Below are positions 1 to 8,191 of a stretch of 64,000 nt of DNA, one piece after another. The stretch is from Denitrobaculum sp965232285 (GTDB lineage: Bacteria; Pseudomonadota; Alphaproteobacteria; Kiloniellales; Kiloniellaceae), in NCBI GenBank assembly GCA_965232285.1, contig CBDDPL010000004.1:3162001-3226000 (forward strand). Reading direction: 5' to 3'. The position numbers were made by a program, and so were the translations under genes. The notes below the pieces were generated by a model, which searched no databases, was not told the origin of the DNA, and was given only the letters and a program-made list of their open reading frames with translations. How positions within the stretch are numbered: position 1 is the stretch's first letter; each line of letters opens with the position of its first letter.

Positions 1-527
1 TCGACCCGATCTACATCAAAGACGATCACGTCTGGACATCCGCCGGGATCACCGCGGGAACCGATATGGCGCTGGCCATCGTCGCCGAAGATCTCGGGCA
101 GGACGCGGCCCTGAATCGCGCGCAGGCTCTCGTCACCTACATGGTGCGGCCGGGCGGACAGTCTCAGTTCAGTCCCGCCCTCGAACGCCAGAAGCTGGAG
201 CGGTCACCCAAGTTCAGAAAACTGCATCAGTGGATCGCCGAGAATCTCGAACGGGATCTACGTGTCGAACAACTCGCCGAACGGGAAAACATGAGCCCCC
301 GCAACTTCCACAGGCTCTATGCCTCAACGACCGGCGTAACGCCCGCCAACGCCGTCGAAACGATCAGAATGGAAGCGGCGCGAGAGCTTTTGGAAACAAG
401 CAGCATGGGCGTCAAAGCCGTCGCCGGCACCTGCGGTTTCGGCGACGAAGAACGCATGCGGCGCGCCTTTCTGCGCATGGTTGGTGTCTCCCCGAGCGAA
501 TACCGGCAACGCTTTCGGATGACTTGA
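1..527 (+). CDS. GlxA-type AraC-family transcriptional regulator (5' truncated by window edge)
   Basis: Only the last 174 codons are present; the frame enters at base 3. The first residues (DPIYIKDDHVWTSAGITAG, then ALAIVAEDLG) match the end of a DJ-1/PfpI-like domain as found in GlxA-type regulators, where the nucleophile-elbow Cys is often replaced. The second half is a two-HTH AraC domain: LRVEQLAERENMSPRNFHR is the first helix-turn-helix, and GFGDEERMRRAFLRMVGVSPSEYRQRF is the typical second one with the AraC signature end. It is therefore a one-component DNA-binding regulator that senses an unknown ligand through its N-terminal domain. The Rid-family gene downstream is 117 bp away on the same strand and could be a target, but nothing in the sequence proves it. 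Confidence 0.85.
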   Translation, partial: DPIYIKDDHVWTSAGITAGTDMALAIVAEDLGQDAALNRAQALVTYMVRPGGQSQFSPALERQKLERSPKFRKLHQWIAENLERDLRVEQLAERENMSPRNFHRLYASTTGVTPANAVETIRMEAARELLETSSMGVKAVAGTCGFGDEERMRRAFLRMVGVSPSEYRQRFRMT

Positions 528-644
528 GGGAGATTTCCATCTTTTCCAAGCCAACTCGCCGTTCCCTAAACACTCCTATCACCACGATGACAGGAAGCCC
601 GTGCTTCATTGGAACACTGATTTTTTTAAGAGAAAGCGATTCCC

Positions 645-1040
645 ATGAAGAGAACAGCTATCAATCCTTGGCCTTGGTCGCTGAAACTGGGTTACAACCA
701 GGCCGAAGTTCTTGCCGCTACGAGCCGTCAGCTTATCTGCGCCGGCCAGACCGCCGTTGATGCGCATGGCGCCCCGCAGCACCCCGGCGATATGCGAAAT
801 CAGATCACACTTGCCCTCGACAATCTGGAAAGCCTTCTAAAGGCCGCCGATATGAGCCTCGCAAAGGTCATCCGGCTCACCCTCTACACAACCGACGTGG
901 ACGAAGCCCTGAAAAACTTCGACATTCTCGCTGCGCGATTTGGGGCGCAAGAGGCCGCGCCTCCCATGACGCTCCTGGGCGTGAACCGGCTCGCGCTCCC
1001 GCCTCTTCTCTTCGAGATCGAGGCAACGGCCGCGGATTGA
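645..1040 (+). CDS. RidA/YjgF/UK114 (Rid) family protein
   Basis: 131 aa, the normal size of a single-domain Rid protein, which forms trimers in the cytosol. Family features include ICAGQTAVDAHG near residue 32, the QITLALDNLESLLKAA helix, the strand VIRLTLYTTDV and the closing FEIEATA. RidA proper deaminates reactive 2-imino acids and needs an Arg at the position corresponding to E. coli Arg105 in a P-A-R-S segment. Here the same place reads P-P-M-T, so the catalytic Arg seems to be missing. It may belong to a Rid subfamily with another activity. It starts at ATG; an AAGAGAAAG stretch about 9 bases upstream could serve as ribosome binding site. Confidence 0.85.
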   Translation: MKRTAINPWPWSLKLGYNQAEVLAATSRQLICAGQTAVDAHGAPQHPGDMRNQITLALDNLESLLKAADMSLAKVIRLTLYTTDVDEALKNFDILAARFGAQEAAPPMTLLGVNRLALPPLLFEIEATAAD

Positions 1041-1107
1041 GCCCGGAACAAAATAGACGATGCCAAGGGGCGCTTATATGATCGCAGTCTAAAGGCAGAG
1101 GTAGCGG

Positions 1108-1791
1108 ATGCGACGGGCCGAAAGACTGTTTCGGATCATCAACGAGATGCGCACCCGTGATCTCATCCGGGCGAGCGAGCTTGCCGAGTTGTTCGAAATC
1201 AGCGTCAGCACCGTCTATCGCGACATTGCACACCTCCAGGCGTCCGGCCTCCCCATCGAGGGCGAGGCCGGCGTCGGCTACCTGCTGCGACCGGGCTTTG
1301 ATTTTCCGGACGTGACCTTGACCCACGACCAGATCGACGCTTTGGCCGTCGGACTTTCCTTCGTGGAACGCACCGGCGACGCGGCCCTGGCAATGGCGGC
1401 TCGGGAAGTGCGGGCCAAAATTCAGGCAAGCCTGCCCGACCCCGAGGAACGCAAGCTCGCCGATGCCCCTTTCTTCAATCTACAGGGAAAGAACTCGGCA
1501 CCGCCCAATGTCGCTTTTATCCGCGAGGCGATTCGCCAGCGCCTCGTAACGCAGATCGCCTATGAAGACGCCAACGGGAAGCCATCGGAGCGGCGCGTAC
1601 GTCCGCTCGTCATTTGGAACCTGACCGATGGATGGATGTTCTCCGGCTGGTGTGAGCTACGGCAGGATTTCCGCACCTTCCGGTTCGACCGGATTGCGCT
1701 CCTCAGCTTTACGGGCGAGTCCTTCGAGGACGACGATGCAAAAGGGCTGCGCGCCTTTCTGGCTTCGGAGCCATGTGAACCGCACGATTGA
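1108..1791 (+). CDS. YafY-type regulator: DeoR-like HTH plus WYL domain
   Basis: 227 aa. Residues 1-60 (RAERLFRIINEMRTRDLIRASELAELFEISVSTVYRDIAHLQASGLPI) form the N-terminal winged HTH of the HTH_11/DeoR type. A WYL ligand-binding domain follows at about 125-205 (IREAIRQRLVTQIAYEDANG, then RPLVIWNLTDGWMFSGWCELRQDFRTFRFDRI). The usual W-Y-L triad is written WMFSGWCEL here, a common variant. It lies 67 bp after the Rid gene and convergent with the aldo/keto reductase. WYL regulators usually answer a small-molecule or nucleic-acid ligand; no operator could be assigned. Start ATG with GGTAGC upstream. Confidence 0.85.
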   Translation: MRRAERLFRIINEMRTRDLIRASELAELFEISVSTVYRDIAHLQASGLPIEGEAGVGYLLRPGFDFPDVTLTHDQIDALAVGLSFVERTGDAALAMAAREVRAKIQASLPDPEERKLADAPFFNLQGKNSAPPNVAFIREAIRQRLVTQIAYEDANGKPSERRVRPLVIWNLTDGWMFSGWCELRQDFRTFRFDRIALLSFTGESFEDDDAKGLRAFLASEPCEPHD

Positions 1792-1839
1792 TAGTGAAGC
1801 TTCGCAACGGCCTGGGCGTTCCCTCATCCCCATGGCTTG

Positions 1840-2829
1840 TTATCGTTCCCGATCAGGGCTTGCTTCAGGCTCTCTTTCGATCAAGCCGTCGATCTGCGCC
1901 ACGATGGCTTCTGGAAGCGCCCCGAACGAAAGCGCCTCCGCGATGCCTTCGATCTGAGTGACTGTCCGGGCGCCTGGCACCGGCAGATTCAGTTCGCCTT
2001 TCGCCCACAACCAGCCGATCGCGCCCTGCGTCAGGCTCCGTCCCTCCACCGTAAGCAGCTCCCGCACGGTCTCGATCTGAGCCAGCATGCGCGGGTTCGC
2101 CCGCGCGTTGGCAAAGTAATCCGTCATCGGGTTTGACGTGGAGCGGATATCCTCCGCCGGCATCACCGAGTCTGCATCGTACTTCCCCGTCAAGAGCCCC
2201 ATCGCCAGGGGCGAACGGATCAGGGCAACCAGTTGGTTCTTGCGCACGACCGCCCGCATACGCGGCGCATCCATCAGCACGTTCATCGCATGTTCGACCG
2301 CCACGAAGGCCGCGCGCCGGGCAGCGGCGTCAACGCGCGCGGCGAAATCGCTGCTCCAGCCATAGGCACGTATCTTCCCGGCAGCGCGCGCCTTATCCAG
2401 TTCGTCAAAGAACGCCTCCGCCGTCGGCAGAGGAAAATCGTTCTGGTGAAGGAGGACAAGATCGATCCGATCCCGCGCCAGCCGCCTCAAGGCAGCTTCG
2501 ATGGCCGGAAGCACGCTCTCAGGCTCCATCTCGACACCCGTAAGCTGCTTCGTCTCCTCATCGATCGCGACCCCGATTTTGGTCACGATCAAGGCTTCGG
2601 GCCGGCCTTTCAGGGCGCGCGCAAGCAAACGTTCCGCATGCCCCGCGCCATAGGCGGCGGCGGTGTCGAAAAGGGTGATGCCGGATGCCAGGGCCGCATG
2701 AACGGTGCGAATGGAGTCTTCGTCATTCGCGTTGGCATAACCCAGGGGCTCACCGCCCCTGAACATAGCGCCACCGATAGGCCAGCAGCCCATGCCCAGG
2801 GGCGCAATATCATGATCGAGAAACTGCAT
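1840..2829 (-). CDS. Aldo/keto reductase
   Basis: I start the gene at the second in-frame Met (MQFLDHDIAPLGMGCWPIGG, 329 aa) because AGGAAG stands 4-5 bases before it; the longer frame would begin at 2868. It is an AKR-superfamily NAD(P)H oxidoreductase of TIM-barrel fold. All four catalytic residues can be read: Asp in FDTAAAYG, Tyr in the same motif, Lys in VTKIG, and His in LVLLHQND. The C-terminal cofactor part carries VPGARTVTQIEG. A LysR-type gene starts 83 bp away in the opposite direction, the classic layout of a LysR regulator and its target. Substrate unknown. Confidence 0.9.
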   Translation of the reverse strand: MQFLDHDIAPLGMGCWPIGGAMFRGGEPLGYANANDEDSIRTVHAALASGITLFDTAAAYGAGHAERLLARALKGRPEALIVTKIGVAIDEETKQLTGVEMEPESVLPAIEAALRRLARDRIDLVLLHQNDFPLPTAEAFFDELDKARAAGKIRAYGWSSDFAARVDAAARRAAFVAVEHAMNVLMDAPRMRAVVRKNQLVALIRSPLAMGLLTGKYDADSVMPAEDIRSTSNPMTDYFANARANPRMLAQIETVRELLTVEGRSLTQGAIGWLWAKGELNLPVPGARTVTQIEGIAEALSFGALPEAIVAQIDGLIEREPEASPDRER

Positions 2830-2912
2830 GGTTCTTCCTGATGGTTTCGAGAGATCACATTTGAGCAACAGGACGTCTTCACATCAATGAACGCATTTGT
2901 AATGATCATGTC

Positions 2913-3752
2913 ATGAATGAAATGAACTTCTCTTGGGATGATCTGCGTCTTTTCGTGGCTGTTGCGCGCAAAGGCGGACTGGCCGCAGCCGTTGCCTCCA
3001 CAGGCAAAAGCGCCCCGACACTCGGGCGCCGCATGCTGGCGCTCGAGCGCGCGTTGGGCCGCGAACTCTTTCTTCGCCGGGCGAGGGGTTATGCCTTGAC
3101 CGAAGACGGAAAGAACCTGCTGGAGAAGGCCGAAGCCCTGGAAGACGGCGTGCTGTCATTGGCGGCAGGCACGACAAAAACACCGCCACTCGTGAAAATT
3201 TCGGCGGGAACCTGGGTAACCTATTTCCTCTGCGGAAAGCTGGAGGAGTTAGTCGGTTCCCAACCTGTTGTTGCCAACCCTGTCAGACTCAGGTTCATCG
3301 CGGCCGATGAAGTCTTGGACATCGGCCGCCGCGAAGCGGTCATCGGTATTCGCAACCAGCGGCCGGAGGACGTCGGCCTCGCGGGCCGCAGGATTGGGAA
3401 GGTTCAGTTCGCGGGATACGCTCTCTCACCCGGCATCGAGAACTGGGTGCAGGTCGTCGGAACCACGCCATCGGCAAGATGGGTTCAGGCGCAAACTTCC
3501 GAAGCCCAGATCCTGGAAGTCACCAACCCGCGCAACGCGCTCGACCTTGCCCTCGCCGGAACTGCGCGCGTTGTCCTGCCGACCTTTATCGGTGAGCGTT
3601 TCGATAACCTGCAACAGGTGACAGGCCCAATCAAAGATCTTGCCCATGACCAATGGCTGGTGACCCACCACGAAGACCGTTTTCTTCCCGAGGTCCGCGC
3701 AATGATCGAGCGGATTTTTGCGGTATTGAAGGAAATCGGTAGCGGCCGGTGA
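2913..3752 (+). CDS. LysR-family transcriptional regulator
   Basis: 279 aa. The N-terminal winged HTH reads FSWDDLRLFVAVARKGGLAAAVASTGKSAPTLGRRMLALE, followed by the linker helix. The remainder is a shortened effector-binding domain; LysR proteins usually have about 300 aa. It is divergent from the aldo/keto reductase, which it probably controls. Its last 24 residues (RFLPEVRAMIERIFAVLKE onward) have a degraded second copy 1.6 kb downstream at 5329-5406, which points to a duplicated or split LysR locus. Just after the stop there is a small hairpin (CGCAA-4-TTGCG, 3785-3798) nested inside an 8-bp inverted repeat (3775-3782 with 3817-3824). Confidence 0.88.
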   Translation: MNEMNFSWDDLRLFVAVARKGGLAAAVASTGKSAPTLGRRMLALERALGRELFLRRARGYALTEDGKNLLEKAEALEDGVLSLAAGTTKTPPLVKISAGTWVTYFLCGKLEELVGSQPVVANPVRLRFIAADEVLDIGRREAVIGIRNQRPEDVGLAGRRIGKVQFAGYALSPGIENWVQVVGTTPSARWVQAQTSEAQILEVTNPRNALDLALAGTARVVLPTFIGERFDNLQQVTGPIKDLAHDQWLVTHHEDRFLPEVRAMIERIFAVLKEIGSGR

Positions 3753-4036
3753 TCTGTGTGTAGGTGTGAATCTGTGCGCTGGACCGCAAAGAGTTGCGCA
3801 AAATTTAGAACTTGACCCAGCGCATACAGAGCACCTTTCCGGATCGAACATTCCTAAACCGCAAAGTCCGGTGCTTTGAGTGTCGTACTTGCAAAAACGG
3901 AGCTCATGGTCTGGTCGATGACAATGACCGAATGTTGAGCGTTTGCATCACGATGCCTTTACAAGCAGATCAGTGATATAAGGTCAAAGATCAGAGTTTT
4001 ATCGAATGAAGGTGGCTCAGCCTTGGAGAGATTGCC
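3753..4036. other. Intergenic stretch after the LysR gene, with hairpins
   Basis: No gene is seen. The first 80 bases hold an 8-bp inverted repeat, TGCGCTGG (3775-3782) with CCAGCGCA (3817-3824). Inside it is a tight hairpin, CGCAA-agag-TTGCG (3785-3798). There is no T-run directly after either, so a Rho-independent terminator is not certain. Base composition falls towards AT as the pentapeptide-repeat gene approaches. GGAGAG at 4024-4029 is the ribosome binding site of that gene. Confidence 0.45.
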
Positions 4037-5179
4037 ATGGCCGTATTTAAAGAACTTAAGATTTGGGAACAGTGGTCCCCGCCATCGCAACTGAGAAATG
4101 AAAAAGGAGAAAGCAACGAAGCGTTAAACGATACACAAAAGCAAACGCTAGTTGCTATCGAGCAACGCATACAAAAATCTGTTTCGATCTACCTTTCAGT
4201 ATGGTTCTTCTGCTCACTTACCGCTGTTTCTTCACCCGATGTGCTGTTATTGCTTTCGAGCTCAAAAATTGAGCTCCCACTTGTTGGCTATAAGCTCGAT
4301 TTCATTTCGTTCGCTATATTCTCTCCCTTTATTCTTGAAGCTTTATTGTGCAAAATTTTTTTACTTATGGAACAAAAGGATAAAATACGCCCAAAACCTA
4401 AATTTAGTCATAACATATTAGCTGTAGAAAATATTATCACAGATTTTTTGTCAGTATCTATTGCATATGCCTCTTTACCAATTTACGTAATGTTCCTAAC
4501 CTGGAAAGCAGGTGTAAATGAAAAAATAGCAACATATTGCATAATAATATTGTTATTTTTTCTCGCTCAGAATTTTGTAATGCACCTTCGTCGCACTGCA
4601 TTCGAGCGTCGAGCATTAGCTGTATTCTTCTACCTCATCATAATACTCATGATCACAATGATATCTCTTTCAATTTTTCACTTCCGTAAACTCGATCTCG
4701 GATTCGCAAACCTATCAAAATCCAACTTGTCAGGTGCCAATCTTTCCGACTCAAACTTAGATCATACAGATTTCGGAGAGGCAAATCTTGTATATGTTCG
4801 ATTGGGAAATGCGCGGATCAACAAGGCAAACTTCACTAAAAGTGACCTGACAAACGCGTTTTTTTCTGACCCTCGAGATAATAGAGTGCGAACTGTGATC
4901 AAAGATACGTCCTTTCGAAACGCAGTTCTGGTAGATGCCAACTTCTTCAACACTAGAATTATTAGCAGCGACTTTTCAGGCAGCAATTTGGCTGGAGCGA
5001 ATTTTCACAACGCGACTCTTACTGATGTGAACTTCTCGGGTGTCGACCTCTCCCGCATAAGGCTGCTTAAAATAAACCAGTTAGAGTCCGTATGCGGAAA
5101 CAATGAGACGAAAATGCCGCCGGGATTTCCAAAACTTCCCGACTGCAGCGGCGCTCCACAAAACATTGCACCACAGTAA
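4037..5179 (+). CDS. Pentapeptide-repeat protein with an N-terminal multi-span membrane domain
   Basis: 380 aa, clearly more AT-rich than its neighbours, which suggests horizontal acquisition. Order: a soluble charged N-terminus (1-48), five likely membrane spans at roughly 50-72, 86-111, 132-155, 164-182 and 193-215, then a run of A(N/D)LxxxxL pentapeptide repeats from about 219 to 344 (FANLSKSNLSGANLSDSNL, SDFSGSNLAGANF and so on), and a short Pro/Cys tail. Pentapeptide repeats fold as a right-handed quadrilateral beta-helix. With five spans the helix would face the side opposite the N-terminus. The function of such membrane-tethered versions is unknown. Start ATG with GGAGAG 8 bases upstream. 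Confidence 0.85.
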   Translation: MAVFKELKIWEQWSPPSQLRNEKGESNEALNDTQKQTLVAIEQRIQKSVSIYLSVWFFCSLTAVSSPDVLLLLSSSKIELPLVGYKLDFISFAIFSPFILEALLCKIFLLMEQKDKIRPKPKFSHNILAVENIITDFLSVSIAYASLPIYVMFLTWKAGVNEKIATYCIIILLFFLAQNFVMHLRRTAFERRALAVFFYLIIILMITMISLSIFHFRKLDLGFANLSKSNLSGANLSDSNLDHTDFGEANLVYVRLGNARINKANFTKSDLTNAFFSDPRDNRVRTVIKDTSFRNAVLVDANFFNTRIISSDFSGSNLAGANFHNATLTDVNFSGVDLSRIRLLKINQLESVCGNNETKMPPGFPKLPDCSGAPQNIAPQ

Positions 5180-5328
5180 TTCGGAGAAGCTGCTAGAGGG
5201 CACAGATTCAAATTTGTACACATGACTCTAGAAGTTTCACACATTTAAAAGTAACAGGATCATATCGGAACTTTTATGTCGGACAGTGTGTTCATGCGCA
5301 GAAATTCGGGCCTGACTTTCTAGACAAA

Positions 5329-5406
5329 GGCCGGTTTCTTCCCAAAGTCCACTCCGTGAGCGATTGCGTTTTTTCCGTGCTGAAAGAAAGTGGTCATCCG
5401 CGCTGA
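5329..5406 (+). pseudogene. Remnant of a LysR-family C-terminus
   Basis: Translating 5329-5406 in frame gives GRFLPKVHSVSDCVFSVLKE followed by SGHPR and a TGA stop. The last 24 residues of the LysR protein at 2913-3752 begin RFLPEVRAMIERIFAVLKE and also end in Arg-stop. Twelve of 24 aligned positions are identical, without gaps. No start codon, HTH or other LysR part lies upstream in this frame, so this is a leftover tail and not a gene. It sits just after the AT-rich pentapeptide gene, so that gene is bracketed by an intact and a broken copy of the same 3' end. Confidence 0.6.
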
Positions 5407-5445
5407 CCTATTTGCGGGTATTGGGCTGCGTACATCCGCAAGAAG

Positions 5446-6408
5446 TCACACAGCCCCGTGTTCAGCTCCGGACTTCGTCGCCGCTTTGCGCAGGCCGGCA
5501 AGGGTGAGCCCGTAGATGCATGCGACGACCACCAGCAGCGCGATGATCTGATACATCTCCACGGCGTCACCCAGAAACATCACGGCCAGTACCATGGTGA
5601 GGGCGGGCCAGGGCGTCGTGATCGAACTGGCCAATGACACGTCGATGTGACGAACGGCATAGAACCACACGATCAGCTCGAGAAAGTAGACCAGCCCCAT
5701 GATCGCCGACATGGTCTGGAGGACTGCACCTAAGCCTGCGGCGATCCCCGACGGCACGGTGACAGCCAGTATCGCCAGCAGGAACAGCGTCGAAATGGCC
5801 ACTCGGAAGAAGGTGACCTGGACGGGCGTGACCGGCGTGTTACGTAGCTCCTCCTTGATGATCACATGCGCGATGCTCCAAAGCAGGGGCACAGCGAGAG
5901 ACACCAGGAACCAAAGAGAGAGGCCGGACATCCGGAAGGTGCCGCCGGTGCCGAGATAGTAGAGTGATCCGATCAAAAGGGCAGTCAGGCTCAGCTCGAA
6001 GATGGTTTTGCGCCGTTTGAGGAACAGGGTTTCCCAGAGGATCGCAAACAGCGGATAGGCCTGAATCGCGATGGCCGCATTGGCCGCACCCGCCTTTTCC
6101 ACCCCAAGAACATAGAGATATGTCGAGAGACCGAAGAGAACGCCAGTAAACAACGCGACCATGATCAGCCGCAGCCCTTCGCGGCGCGATAGATCAAGAC
6201 CGAAAATCCCCCTGGTTCCCCGCGACCACTCAAAAGCGAACAGCGGGGCCGCGAAGATCGTCTGCCAGACCGACAGTGCGAATGCGAAGCTGAGCGCCCC
6301 AACGTCGGACGGGCGCAGGTTGGAGATGATCGGCATGACGCCCAGCAGGCTGAGGCAGATGAGGGAGAGCGCGATGCCTCTCCTGACTGACGGAGAAATA
6401 GTCGCCAC
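5446..6408 (-). CDS. EamA/DMT-superfamily transporter
   Basis: 320 aa with ten predicted hydrophobic spans in two EamA repeats (for example ALSLICLSLLGVMPIISNL at the start and LELIVWFYAVRHIDVSLASSI late in the second repeat). These inner-membrane proteins mostly export amino acids or other small metabolites. It starts at GTG (codon at 6408) with GGAAC about 7 bases before. It is divergent from a MocR-type PLP-binding regulator across a 78-bp gap, and exporters are frequent partners of MocR regulators. Substrate not identified. Confidence 0.88.
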   Translation of the reverse strand: MATISPSVRRGIALSLICLSLLGVMPIISNLRPSDVGALSFAFALSVWQTIFAAPLFAFEWSRGTRGIFGLDLSRREGLRLIMVALFTGVLFGLSTYLYVLGVEKAGAANAAIAIQAYPLFAILWETLFLKRRKTIFELSLTALLIGSLYYLGTGGTFRMSGLSLWFLVSLAVPLLWSIAHVIIKEELRNTPVTPVQVTFFRVAISTLFLLAILAVTVPSGIAAGLGAVLQTMSAIMGLVYFLELIVWFYAVRHIDVSLASSITTPWPALTMVLAVMFLGDAVEMYQIIALLVVVACIYGLTLAGLRKAATKSGAEHGAV

Positions 6409-6428
6409 GACAGAGTTCCATAGATTGC

Positions 6429-6453
6429 ATTGACGCCCTCAAGAATTGACTCC
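6429..6453. promoter_or_regulatory. Direct repeat ATTGAC(G/T)CC, possible MocR operator
   Basis: ATTGACGCC at 6429-6437 and ATTGACTCC at 6445-6453 are direct repeats 16 bp apart, in the short gap between the divergent EamA transporter and the MocR gene. MocR/PdxR-type regulators often bind tandem direct repeats in such a gap. The assignment is an inference from position and symmetry. Confidence 0.35.
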
Positions 6454-6486
6454 ATATTTTTTCACATCAATAGAAAGATTGATCTG

Positions 6487-7881
6487 ATGGCAATTTGGAT
6501 TCCCGATCTCTCGGAACGAAGCGGCCCGAAGTATCTGCAAATCGTGGAGGCCATGGCTGAAGATATCGCGGCAGGCCGCCTGCCCGCCGGAACGCAGCTC
6601 CCGCCGCATCGTGAGCTGGCCTATCAACTGGACATCTCGCCCAACACGACCAGCCGCGCCTACGCCGAGGCGGTGAAGCGCGCGCTTCTGAAGGGGGAGG
6701 TCGGCCGGGGAACCTTCGTTCGCTCCTCTCATGCCAGTCCTTCGCAGGCGGAGCCGGAAACACTGCGCCGGGAGAACACCGGGCCAATCGATCTCTCACG
6801 CAACTTGCCGATGCCGGGTTTTTCCGAGCCGCATGTTCGCCGCGTCATGTCCGACATTGCGCGTGACGCCGGACTGCGCTCCTTGTTGGATTACCAGACC
6901 GACACCGATCTGACGCACCATCGCGAGGCGGGCGCGAACTGGCTGAAGGACTGCGGCTTGGAGTCTGAGCTCGCGTGCGTCGTCCCGGTTGTCGGTGCCC
7001 AGCACGGCATTCTCTGCGCCCTCACGGCATTGCTGCAGCCCGGTGATCTGCTTTTGGCCGAAGCGCTCACCTACAGCCCGGTTCTCGCAATGGCATCGCG
7101 CCTGAACCTGCGGACGGGCGCCGTTGCGATGGACGCAGAGGGGGTCATTCCCGAAGCCTTCGAGACCTGGTGTCGTGAGGCAAAGCCGAAGGCCTTTTAT
7201 CTGACCCCGACCTTGCAAGCGCCAACGACAATCACCCTTTCGGCAGAGCGGCGCGCCGAGGTCGCCCGGATCGCGGACCGCTACGGTGTGATCTTGATCG
7301 AGGACGATGTCTTTGGGCCGCTCAAGCGCAACAGGCCGGCCCCGATTGCCAAGGCCGCACCGCAGACCACAATCTATGTGACCAGCCTTTCCAAAAGCAT
7401 CGCGCCGGGGCTGCGCGTAGGTTTTCTCCAGGCCCCGAAAAGCCTTGCGCCCGCGTTGCACCGATCCGTCAATCTGAGCGTCTGGATGACGCCTCCGATA
7501 ACCCTGGAGGTGGCAAGCCGCCTGATCCAGGACGGCACCGCGGCAAAGCTGACGGAACACCAGCAGCGCACCGCAGTCCGTCGCCAGCGGCTCGCCCAAC
7601 GCTCATTGGGAGCCGATAGCTTGAAACAACTGTCTGACGGCTTTCACATCTGGCTACCCTTGCCCGACGGCTGGCGCGCCGACGTTTTCAGCGCGGAATG
7701 CGCCCGCCTCGGCGTCCGGGTCAGCGAAGGCCGCAGCTTCGCGATGAATGCCGCCGACGCGCCCGAGACGATCCGCATTTGCGTCAGTCATGAACCCAAT
7801 GAAGAGCGCCTCCGGCAAGGCCTGGAGATCGTTGCGAGCGTACTCCATCAAAAGCCGAGCGAGTCATCGCTGACGATATGA
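6487..7881 (+). CDS. MocR-family (GntR HTH plus aminotransferase-like) regulator
   Basis: The Met at 6487 (MAIWIPDLSE, 464 aa) is the likely start; the open frame continues 19 codons upstream into the divergent promoter. Residues 10-75 form a GntR winged HTH (GPKYLQIVEAMAEDIAAGRLPAGTQLPPHRELAYQL). A long linker then leads to a fold-type I aminotransferase domain from about 115. The PLP-binding Lys is seen in YVTSLSKSIAPGLRVGF, and the Asp that contacts the pyridine N in VILIEDDVFGPL. It should act as a PLP- or amino-compound-sensing regulator, probably of the neighbouring exporter. Confidence 0.9.
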   Translation: MAIWIPDLSERSGPKYLQIVEAMAEDIAAGRLPAGTQLPPHRELAYQLDISPNTTSRAYAEAVKRALLKGEVGRGTFVRSSHASPSQAEPETLRRENTGPIDLSRNLPMPGFSEPHVRRVMSDIARDAGLRSLLDYQTDTDLTHHREAGANWLKDCGLESELACVVPVVGAQHGILCALTALLQPGDLLLAEALTYSPVLAMASRLNLRTGAVAMDAEGVIPEAFETWCREAKPKAFYLTPTLQAPTTITLSAERRAEVARIADRYGVILIEDDVFGPLKRNRPAPIAKAAPQTTIYVTSLSKSIAPGLRVGFLQAPKSLAPALHRSVNLSVWMTPPITLEVASRLIQDGTAAKLTEHQQRTAVRRQRLAQRSLGADSLKQLSDGFHIWLPLPDGWRADVFSAECARLGVRVSEGRSFAMNAADAPETIRICVSHEPNEERLRQGLEIVASVLHQKPSESSLTI

Positions 7882-8191
7882 GAGGGTGGATGCGGCAAGG
7901 GAGTGCGCGAGGGCTCCGTCTCCCGGAGTACCACGCCGAACTGGGTCAGGAAGCGGCCGTCACTTCGGCCGGTGAGACCACGGAGTCATCACCAGACTGA
8001 GGAGGCAGCAGGATCATCTGTAAAGCCGCCTGTTCCGGCAATTCTCTGCGTTGGTGGTCAGGTGCGGTTGCTAAGAACCTGAACGACTCATTTCATCCTA
8101 TCTTCTTAATCACTATATCTCCTTTACTACTGGGAGGCCTTCCGATGCGCCAATGAGCTTCATGCAAATTAAAATCATTCCAAAAAATAAC
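7882..8191. other. Intergenic stretch before sitABCD, with a 26-bp repeat
   Basis: No gene is recognised. Bases 7930-7955 are identical, all 26 positions, to 12511-12536 inside the TRAP substrate-binding protein gene. On the minus strand they encode RFLTQFGVV in both places; the flanks are not alike. The rest up to 8190 becomes AT-rich and carries no clear motif. The sit promoter follows. Confidence 0.5.
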
